Of a DNA stretch of 64,000 bases, positions 55,735-64,000 are shown one piece after another. Within the stretch, counting starts at the first letter, position 1. Each line of letters begins with the position of its first letter. The DNA is from Hybos culiciformis (lineage: Eukaryota; Arthropoda; Insecta; Diptera; Hybotidae): the NCBI GenBank assembly GCA_964007475.1, contig CAXFZM010000303.1, positions 1 through 64,000 of the forward strand, written 5' to 3'. The position numbers and the translations under genes were made by a program. Under the pieces are notes generated by a model that worked only from the letters and a program-made list of their open reading frames with translations, did not search any database and was not told the origin of the DNA.

Positions 55735-56868
55735 AGGTTAGTTGGCTTAAAATTTTGGGTAGTAGAAGGAGGAGTAGGGTCGACCCGGACCAAAAAAAAA
55801 TTTTTTTTTTTGTTTTTAATTGTAAAAGTTACCTGTCGTTAAATGAACGTGGCCGGCATGAAAATTTTGGATCGGAGCAGGAGGCGAGGGGGTCTCCTAC
55901 CCAAAAAAGACCAACATTTTTTTTTATCAAAAAAATTATTTTCGATGAAATAAAGGTTAGTTGGCTTAAAATTTTGGGTAGTAGAAGGCGGAGTAGGGTC
56001 GACCCGGCCCAAAAAAAAATTTTATTTTATTTTTTTAATTGTAAAAGTTACCTGTCGTTAAATGAACGTGGCCGGCATGAAAATTTTGGATCAGAGCAGG
56101 AGGCGAGTGGGTGTCCTACCCAAAAAAGACCAAAATTTTTTTTATCAAAAAAATTATTTTCGATGAAATAAAGGTTAGTTGGCTTAAAATTTTGGGTAGT
56201 AGTAGAAGGAGTAGGGTCCACCCGGCCCAAAAAAAAATTTTTTTTTTTGTTTTTAATTGTAAAAGTTACCTGTCGTTAAATGAACGTGGCCGGCATGAAA
56301 ATTTTGGATCGGAGCAGGAGGCGAGGGGTCTCCTACCCAAAAAAGACCAAAAGGTTAGTTGGCTTAAAATTTTAAGTAGTAGTAGAAGGAGTAGGGTCTA
56401 CCCGGCCCAAAAAATTTATTTTTTTTATTTTTTTAATTGTAAAAGTTACCTGTCGTTAAATGAACGTGACCGGCATGAAAATTTTGGATCGGAACAGGAG
56501 GCGAGGGGGTCTCCTACTCAAAAAAGACCAACATTTTTTTTTTATCAAAAAAATTATTTTCGATTAAATAAAGGTTAGTTGGCCTAAAATTTTTGGTATT
56601 AGTAGAAGGAGTAGGGTCCACCCGGCCCAAAAAAATTTTTATTTTATTTTTTTAATTATAAACGTTACCTGTCGTTAAATGAACGCGGCCGGCATGAAAA
56701 TTTTGGATCGGAGCAGGAGGGGGAGGGGGTCTCCTACCCAAAAAAGACCAAAATTTTTTTTTATCAAAAAAATTATTTTCGATAAAATAAAGGTTAGTTG
56801 GCTTAAAATTTTGGGTAGTAGTACAAGGAGTAGGGTCGACCCGGCCAAAAAAATTTTTTTATTTTATT
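55735..56868 (+). repeat. Satellite array 1, six units of ~220 bp
   Basis: Units begin ttggcttaaaattttgggta at 55,742, 55,961, 56,179, 56,359, 56,579 and 56,808. One unit carries a ~40-bp deletion. Each contains acctgtcgttaaatgaacg and atgaaaattttggatcggag blocks. ORFs over the array are translations of the repeat. Confidence 0.95.
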
Positions 56869-57024
56869 TTTAAAGTTTATACTTCTTTAGCGGCGTTTGA
56901 TGAATTTTGGTAGAGGGTAAAAATCCATTTTCATGTAGAATTATTCTCAGAATCGTCATCATTTTTCTCAGAAAAATAAGAATAAGAATACTTATTTTTT
57001 TATTATATTTAAGAAACCCAAAAT

Positions 57025-57102
57025 CATATGGACAGTATGGCTTAGTGGCTACAACATCAGACTGTAAGTCTGAAGGTGCCTGGTTCGATTCCCAATGACA
57101 AG
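57025..57102 (+). tRNA. tRNA-Tyr-like sequence (GTA), degraded
   Basis: Has an A box (tggcttagtgg), an anticodon arm tcaga-ctGTAag-tctga and a B box (ggttcgattcc). Acceptor and T stems do not pair properly, so it is probably a tRNA-derived relic. It could still act as a Pol III promoter. It sits ~40 bp upstream of satellite array 2. Confidence 0.5.
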
Positions 57103-57134
57103 ATTTTTTAATTTCAAATATATGTATATATAGG

Positions 57135-59085
57135 GCCCAATATTACAAGCAAAAAAGCTACGGTTAGGTCGTGCCGGAGCAAAATATACCAAAATTTTTG
57201 TTTTTAAATAGGTAGCTCCGGTGAAATTAAGATTATCTGAAAAAAAAATTTTGGGTGGGGAGCTACGGTTAGGTCGTGCCGGAGCAAAATATACGAAAAT
57301 TTTTTTTTTTTAAATAGGGAGCTCCGGTGAAATTAAGATTACCAGCCGAAAAATTTTGGGTGGGGAGCTACGGTTAGGTCGTGCCGAAGCAAAATAAACG
57401 AAAATTTTTTTTTTTTTAATTGGTAGCTCCGGTGAAATTACTATTAACTGAAAAAAAATTTTTGGGTGGAGCTACGGTTAGATCGTGCCGGAGCAAAATA
57501 CACGAAAAATTTTTTTTTTCAAAATAGGTAGCTCCGGTGAAATTAATATTAACTGAAAAAAATTTTTTGGGTGCGGAGCTACGGTTAGGTCGTGCCGGAG
57601 AAAAATATACGAAAATTTTTTTTTTTTTTAAATAGGTAGCTCCGGTGAAATTAATATTATTTGAAAAAAATTTTTTGGGTGGGGAGCTACGGTGAGGTCG
57701 TGCCGGAGCAAAATATACGAAAATTTTGTTTTTTCCGATGAAATTAATATTAACTGAAAACAATTTTTTGGGTGGGGAGCTACGGTTAGGTCGTGCCGGA
57801 GCAAAATATACGAAATTTTTTTTTAAATAGGTAGCTCCGGTGAAATTAATATTAACCGAAAAAAAATGTTTGGGTGGGGAGCTACGGTTAGGTCGTGCCG
57901 GAGCAAAATATACGAAATTTTTGTTTTTTTCAAAATAGGTACATAGCTCCGGTGAAATTAATATTAACTGAAAAAAATGTTTTGGGTGGGGAGCTGCGGT
58001 TAGGTCGTGCCGGAGCAAAATATACGAATAATTTTTTTTTTCAAAATAGGTAGCTCCGGTGAAATTAATATAACTGAAAAAAAATTTTTGGGTTTGGAGC
58101 TACAGTTAGGTCGTGCCGGAGCAAAATATACGAACATTTTTTTTTTTTTAATAGGTAGCTCCGGTGAAATTAATATTAACTGAAAACAAATTTTTGGGTG
58201 GGGAGCTACGGTTAAGTTGTGCCGGAGCAAAATATACGAAAATTTTTTTTTTTTTAAATAAGTAGCTCCGGTGAAATTAAGATTACCAGCCGAAAAATTT
58301 TGGGTGGGGAGCTACGGTTAGGTCGAGCCGGAGCAAAATAAACGAAAAAAATTTTTTTTTTTAATAGGTAGCTCCGGTGAAATTAATATTAACTGAAAAA
58401 AAATTTTTGGGTGGGGAGCTACGGTTAGGTCGTGCAGGAGCAAAATATACGAAAATATTTTTTTTTAAATAGGTAGCTCCGGTGAAATTAATATTAACTT
58501 AAAAAATTTTTTGGGTGGGAACTACGGTTAGGTCGTGCCGGAGCAAAATATACGAAATTTTTTTTTTCAAAATAGGTAGCTCCGGTGAAATGAATATTAA
58601 CTGAAAAAAATTTTTTGGGTGGGGTTAGGTCGTGCTGGAGCAAAATATACGAAAATTTTTTTTTTTTCAAAATAGGTAGCTCCGGTGAAATTAATATTGC
58701 CTGAAAAAAAATTTTGGGTGGAGAGCTACGGTTAGGTCGTGCCGGAGCAAAATATACGAATTTTATTTTTTTTTTCAAAATAGGTAGCTCCGGTGAAATT
58801 AATATTACCTGAAAAAAAATTTTTGTGTGGGGAGCTACGGTTAGGTCGTGCCGGAGTAAAATATACGAAAAATTATTTTTTCAAAATAGGTAGCTCCGGT
58901 GAAATTAATATTACCTGAAAAAAAATTTTTGGTTAGGGAGCTACGGTTAGGTCGTGCCGGAGCAAAATATACGAAAAAAATTTTTTTTTAATAGGTAGCT
59001 CCGGTGAAATTAAGATTACCTAAAAAAAAAATTTTGGATGGGGAGCTACGGTTAGGTCGTGCTGGAGCAAAATATACGAAATTTT
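57135..59085 (+). repeat. Satellite array 2, about 18 units of ~105 bp
   Basis: Each unit contains ggtagctccggtgaaattaa, aattttgggtggggagctac and ggttaggtcgtgccggagca separated by T runs. Units are well conserved apart from homopolymer length. Shares the aattttgggt block with array 1. ORFs on both strands are repeat translations. Confidence 0.96.
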
Positions 59086-59400
59086 TTTTGAAGTTTATAC
59101 TTCTTTAGCCGCGTTGTGCGTTTTTTTGGTAGAGGGTAAAATATTTTAATTTACATTTTGTACTCAGCAGCCCATCATTTGTAGCCACTGTTATTGCATA
59201 TTTTAAATCTTTAAGTATAAACTTCTGTAGGCAGTTCTATGACTGCTTCGTGTGTTTTTTTTTCGCGCCTCTACCGTTTGATTACTTCTGTTTTGATTAC
59301 TTCCGTTTGTTTACTTCCATTTTATTACTTCCACATCCTTTTTTTTTTTTCATTTTACTCCCCATTCAATATCCTTTGTAAAAAAGCTTCGTTTTAAAAA
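59086..59400. other. Array border and T-rich DNA
   Basis: Third border motif at ~59,090. Near 59,215 an inverted piece (agtataaacttctgtag) closes the region. No gene. Confidence 0.5.
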
Positions 59401-59431
59401 AAATACACAAATCCAGCTACGTTTATGAAAT

Positions 59432-59945
59432 AGTGAACAAAAGAAAAATAAAAGTGTGGTTGCGCCACTTGAAAGATACACTTCTTTATAATTCTGATGG
59501 CATTACGGTTGATGGTAGCTGTTTAAACGGTCAAGATTATGTACAAGATGAAATCGTGTAGGATGAAGATGGTGACAATGATATTTTAGAACAAATACCA
59601 ATTGAGGAAAGCTTAATAGCAAAGCAACAAACATTAATGTGGAACGACGTACTTAAGAATAGCTCCTGGCGAAGACAATGTTTCCATTAGTGTATTATTC
59701 GATGAGCATGCAGAAGAATTATCTTTTTCGCAAATATACTTTGGTAAATTTAGAACTTTTGGTGATGGCGTTACTATCACAACTTTTATGATGGCAACAA
59801 GTGAACTCAGACAATCTGATAGACGAGGAGTTATTCCTTAGCATTTTTTATACTTGGCTATGAATACGAGATGCGCTTTTTTGCGCTATAATTTACGTAT
59901 TGAGGAAATTATTGATGATACTAATGATAATAACGTTGAAAATTA
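59432..59945 (+). pseudogene. Helitron protein, region upstream of Rep
   Basis: Readable in pieces: EIVNKRKIKVWLRHLK (~59,432), KQQTLMWN (~59,625), then SVLFDEHAEELSFSQIYFG (~59,695) and MMATSELRQSDRRGV (~59,790). These blocks (AEELSFP-x-IYFG, MMATSE-x-R-x-x-DRRG) are typical of the segment before the Helitron Rep domain. Stops and frame changes at ~59,560, 59,655 and 59,838. The gene continues after ~3 kb of insertions at 63.03 kb. Confidence 0.78.
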
Positions 59946-60310
59946 AAATCATTGAAATTGATATAAGTTTAAAATATATGTATAAATAATACATATATTT
60001 ATTTCTATTTGCATTCGTGAGAAGAACGATATTCAAAAATGTATAGGAGGTTTTATAAAGTTTGAATTTTATATGAAGAAAAAAAAAAGTTTTTTTATTT
60101 TGAGCTTTAAAAAAATTCTTCTAATTTTGTTAATAACCAATTGGAAAATTTGAATACGAATAACTAGTTTTTTTGAGAACGTTGTTTATAAAGCAAGGGA
60201 TTTCATGAACCACAAAAATTTATCGCTGGATTTGTGATGCACACGTTATATAGGCATTGAAAATGCCATCAGTATCTGAAAATATATTGTATATTTACAT
60301 TATTCTTTTT
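59946..60310. other. No gene seen
   Basis: AT-rich DNA between the Helitron piece and the hAT element. Confidence 0.4.
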
Positions 60311-62972
60311 ACAGGGATCTCACTGAGTTCATAATTATGAATTTGGTTCTTTTTGAAAAAATTATTTCATAAAAGTTCATAATTCTAAAATTTTACCCAT
60401 AAAGTTCATAATTCCTCATTCATAAAGGTTCCTTATTCATAAAGGTTCATAATTTTAAAATTTCGCTCATAAAGTTAATTCCTTAAAATTTGCCGTTTTA
60501 TTTCTTTTAGCACGCGACAGTTTCAGAATTCCTTATTTTCAAACAAAACGTTTTAAACGGTTTATTAGAATGTAAATTGTCGTTCGTTATAACCTCATGT
60601 GTGCTCTCTTTTATTTTTTTTTCCAGGCGGTATATTTCTTGTATATTTTACGCCTACTTTTACTTTCTAGAAATAGAAATAAATCGAAAAAAACAAAAGT
60701 TGTTTCAGCTTAATATTTTTTGTGTGCCATTTTTTTAATGTTTTAAAGATAATAAAAGTTTATAACAAAGGCAATTAAAATTAGTGGAAAAAAATAAAAA
60801 CGAAAATATTTCATATAAATTTCGCAAATTTAAATTTTATTATATATCAAAGCTGGTTTGATAAATTTGATGTTTTTCGAAGAATTTTTTGCTAAGCTTT
60901 GTTATAATGGGAAAATGCAGTTTTAATATCAGTTGGTTGCAGGCTTATGATAAAAATAATGTCCTTTTTTACCGGGCTCATACCGGGCTCAGTGCAATGT
61001 GTGCAGTAAATTTTTTTCCTGTGAAAGAGGTTTTTCTAGTTTACAACAGCATGCATTAGCAGAATCGCATAAGAAAAATATGTTGGCGCTGAAAAGTCAG
61101 CCAACATTAGAAGCGAGCTCGTTAAAAATTAAATATAACGTTGACGAAATCACGAAAGCTGAGTTAATTTGGTGCTGTAGAGTAATTATGAATAATTGGT
61201 CCGCTAATTCAATTAAAGACTGATTATCTACTTTAACTGCAATATACACAGATTCAGCAATCAAGCTTCAATTCGGTGCCACGAAATTTGCGTATTTGGT
61301 AAATGAAGCCCTATTTCCATTTTTCAGGAAGTTAATTATGGAAGATATTGGTAATGGTGCTTTCTTTAGTTTGCTTTTTGATGAAACAACAGATACAAAA
61401 AATGAAAAAGAACTGCAAATAAAAATTAGATACTATTCTCGGAAATTACAGAAAGTTAGTAACTAACTACACCTAAAGTAAATTTTTTTTAAATTTAACT
61501 GAAATTTTATCTTTATAATTTTAGGTAATAACACAACATTTAGAAACTTATTTTATACCAGATGGAACAGCAAAAACGATCGCAAAATATTTAGAAGACT
61601 CTATGATAACTGCTGGCTTATCCTTAAACAAACTATTGTGTCTTTGTTCTGATGGACCTAATGTTAACAAAATCGTATTTAACATAATAAATGGCAAAGT
61701 GATGGCCTTAAATCGTACTAAATTAATTGAGATCAGTACGTGTAATCTGCATATAGTCCATAATGCTTTTTTAAATGGAATATCAAATAGATTCGGACCT
61801 GAATTAAATAGCTTCTTAGTACCACTTAAATATTTTTTCGCTAAATTTCCCACTCGTTGGAATAAATACGAAACTTTTTAAATTAAATTTAATAAACCTT
61901 GTCACAGATTTATTAAGCATATTAAAACAAGATGGTTAACATTAGGTCCAGCGGCTGAAAGGGTCTTAGAACAATTTGAGCCAGTTAATTACTATTTTTT
62001 AAAATACATTCCAGCGAATGAAAAACACTTAATGAATAACTCTCATTATAAATTATAATTATAATTTATTAAAAAAAACTTGTGAAGTTGAATTATTGTT
62101 CATACAATCTTCAGCTCAAATGTTTACAAACATTACTAAAAAATTTCAATCGGAAGAACCCTTAATTCACGAGTTATCTAATGAATTGGGAAAGCTATGC
62201 TATGTGGGCCTTTCTAAAATATTGAAAGAAAATATTGAATTTGATTTTTGTAAGGAATCGTTTCATAAATTATTGGTAAAGGAAAATTTATTGGATAAAC
62301 CAATATTATCTGATAAGCTTGAAAAAAAAACTGGTCTATTAGAATCGACAATTAAAAAAGAATTTTATAAAAACATTCAAAAAATTTATGAATTTTCCAT
62401 TAAACACATTGTAAAAAAATCATCTCTTTCAAATAACGAATTAAAATATTTTTAAATTTTGAGCTAAGTTTAATAGTCTTCCAAAAAAGTATATTATCAA
62501 ACTTTTACCATTTGAGCGTGATGTAATAGATAATGAAACTTTGTTAAATGAATTCTTTTTATTTCAATTAGCTTTTGATGTGAGTAAAAGTAAAAGAATT
62601 AGAATTGATAAATTCTGGTCTGAAATTGATAAAGACATGTACTCTAATTTGAGAAAAGTAGCATTAACGGCTTTGATTGTGGGTCATGGCAATGCTGACG
62701 TCGAAAGAGGATTCAGCTTGTCTAATAATTTGATTACAAGTGAAACAAACAGATTATTAATTAAAATGATAAATTCTCGCTTAACTATTCGTTCTTATTT
62801 CTACTAACTTTAACATTTTTTATAAATTAATGAAATAAACAAAAAAAAAATAGAAAAATATCAAAAACATTTGTTTAGAAATTATTTTCTATTTCATAAA
62901 AGTTCCTAATTTAGGTCTCCAATTAGTTCATAAAAGTTCATATGCCTTTTGTGATTTTTATTGAGATCCCTG
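60311..62972 (+). mobile_element. hAT transposon, nearly full length
   Basis: 2.66 kb with ends cagggatctca / tgagatccctg (inverted) and TTTTTA on both outer sides (60,305-60,310; 62,973-62,978), shorter than the usual 8-bp hAT duplication. Subterminal repeats of ttcataaaggttc type lie inside both ends. Confidence 0.85.
60990..62807 (+). pseudogene. hAT transposase, broken
   Basis: N-terminal zinc-finger-like region (CSKFFSCERGFSSLQQHALA, C and H residues spaced as in BED-type fingers). Then FFSLLFDETTDTKNEKE (~61,365, first catalytic Asp region), an intron 61,455-61,524 (GTTAGT...TTTTAG), LCSDGPNVNK (~61,645, second Asp), RWLTLGPAAERVL (~61,930), and the C-terminal hAT dimerisation block GHGNADVERGFSLSNN (~62,685). 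In-frame stops at 61,221 and 61,879 and frame breaks near 62,060 and 62,455 make it inactive. Confidence 0.85.
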
Positions 62973-63026
62973 TTTTTATTACGAAAGTGTTGCCACTACC
63001 AGCGGGTCCACATCCAACATGTTGGG

Positions 63027-64000
63027 AAATGCCAAATAGAATGAAAAAATTACATAAAAGGTTGTATTCATAATAATTTGGCTTCTTTACGCACGAACCC
63101 GAATTCAGCATATTATTGGTCAATGGTGGCATGTTAAGTTTTCACTCGAACAGCGAAGATGTATCGAACATGGAAGCGAGTGGATTTTTCGGCAACATGT
63201 TAAAATTTTCTCGCTTTGATACTTTCGAAAATCATTTTCTGAAATGATTTTTGACGTTAAAAAAAAAAGCAAAAACTAAATAATAATAAATAATTTTTCA
63301 TAGTTATTTTTATTTAGATTTATTAAAATTAATTTTTTAATTTTTATAAATAAAAATGTTTAGGATCTACCTTTAGATTAATTATTTTTTTTATTAAATA
63401 TTAAAATGCTTTGTTTTAATTATTTTATTTTCAAATAATTAAAAAAAAAAAATTTTTGTTTATTTAAAATTAATTTATATAAATATATAAATATTATTTT
63501 TTTTATTCGATTTGGTATCACTTACCGTAGCGAGAAAACGTAGAAGCGATTTTGTCATAACATTCGATCAAATGTGGAATATCGAATTTTTTAAAATCTT
63601 AACATCCCACCACAGAAAAGAAAAAAGCATCTATTTCCAATGATTAGACAATATGGTAAGCCAACAAATTGTTACAATTATTGCATACTTTGAGAAATAG
63701 TTTGTAAATATCGATAGAAGACGCATCAGAATTACAGTTCGTAGAAAAGAGTGCACTTATTACTGAAGACGTAGTTACTTGCGCAATATATTTCAATAAA
63801 TTGGTCAATGTTCTCATGAAAAATCAAAAAGATTTAGACCTTTCAAGAAATATAGAATTTTGCATTATTTGACACGAATCGAATTTCAGCATCGGGGTAG
63901 CCCACATGCGCATATTTTAGCTTGGCTAGACAATGCCCCTAAAGATGCGCTTGGAAAAGATTACAATAAAGCCATCGATCTCATAGACTTCCTCACATCA
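63027..64000 (+). pseudogene. Helitron Rep domain, partial, interrupted and cut by the window end
   Basis: The rolling-circle Rep of Helitrons nicks and rejoins DNA ends. Before the MITE: NNLASLRTNPNSAYYWS (~63,075-63,121). After it: KKHLFPMIRQYGKPT (~63,617-63,660), then EDVVTCAIYFNKLVNVLM (~63,760). One frameshift near 63,830 leads to LTRIEFQHRGSPHAHILAWL, with the HUH histidines in PHAH at 63,902-63,913. The catalytic tyrosines and the helicase lie beyond the window. A stop at ~63,688 also breaks it. Confidence 0.88.
63124..63612. mobile_element. TGGTGG MITE, copy B, inserted in the Helitron gene
   Basis: 489 bp, opposite orientation to copy A. Ends tggtggcatgttaag and cttaacatcccacca, flanked by CAA (63,121-63,123) and CAG (63,613-63,615), consistent with a 3-bp target duplication with one change. 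The Helitron reading continues on both sides. Confidence 0.88.

Noticed and set aside
55755..56873. Long ORFs in satellite array 1
   Set aside because: The protein repeats with the 220-bp unit and is open only because unit length and lack of stops allow it.
57025..57102. Functional tRNA-Tyr gene
   Set aside because: Acceptor and T stems do not pair; kept only as a tRNA-like relic.
57416..58778. Minus-strand ORFs with repeated FAPARPNRSS
   Set aside because: They are translations of the 105-bp satellite unit; frame shifts with every homopolymer change.
1..64000. CRISPR arrays, operons, ribosome binding sites
   Set aside because: The window is eukaryotic; tandem repeats seen are satellites or transposon leaders without spacers of CRISPR type.

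Overview
This is a eukaryotic window, almost certainly from an insect or other arthropod. It is very AT-rich, full of long A and T runs, its transposase genes carry short GT-AG introns, and its repeat families (mdg1/412-like Ty3/gypsy, RTE, CR1/Jockey- and LOA-like LINEs, Tigger/pogo, hAT, Helitron, Penelope-like, foldback elements, satellites) are typical of arthropods. I see no convincing host gene. The window is a nest of mobile elements inserted into one another, and many insertion layers can be read from target-site duplications (TSDs).

Layout. 1-3 kb: relic repeats. 2,999-11,293: a young, near-intact Ty3/gypsy element with 246-bp LTRs differing at one position, a tRNA-Arg-type primer site, a gag with an Asn/Arg/Gly-rich tail, and a pol in the -1 frame. 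11.8-13.9 kb: broken LINE with RNase H and a CCTAA-type tail. 14-19.3 kb: relics and low-complexity DNA. 19.3-37.3 kb: a second, decayed gypsy element of the same lineage on the minus strand. Its leader has been blown apart by a Tigger transposon (23,028-26,672), a long palindrome carrying an RTE LINE (26.9-30.5 kb), a CR1/Jockey-type LINE carrying two hAT-type MITEs (30.6-34.9 kb) and a foldback element (35,841-36,645). 37.8-40.8 kb: divergent inverted repeats around an unrecognised broken ORF, then an LTR-like end with a tRNA-Lys-type primer site. 41.0-41.8 kb: a second foldback element. 42.1-47.1 kb: a cysteine-rich, envelope-like gene interrupted by a TA-flanked element, which holds a hAT, which holds a Penelope-like fragment. 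47.2-50.7 kb: Helitron scrap and a LINE. 50.8-55.2 kb: nested MITEs. 55.5-59.1 kb: two satellite arrays. 59.4-64 kb: a Helitron replicase gene split by a hAT transposon and a MITE, running off the window end.

The most striking item lies inside the Tigger transposon. A 1.4-kb insertion flanked by a 9-bp TSD is built from a ~397-bp unit present as two direct copies followed by two inverted copies. Three of the four copies contain a complete type III hammerhead self-cleaving ribozyme (core CTGATGA / GAAA, GTC cleavage triplet, all three stems paired) and the fourth is truncated. The arrangement resembles a retrozyme-like circular-RNA retroelement. The loops of stems I and II are complementary over 12 nt, and an alternative hairpin can hide the catalytic core, suggesting a built-in switch. 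A Penelope-like element, the proposed mobiliser of animal retrozymes, survives as a fragment at 44.3-46.0 kb and carries its own hammerhead-like motif.
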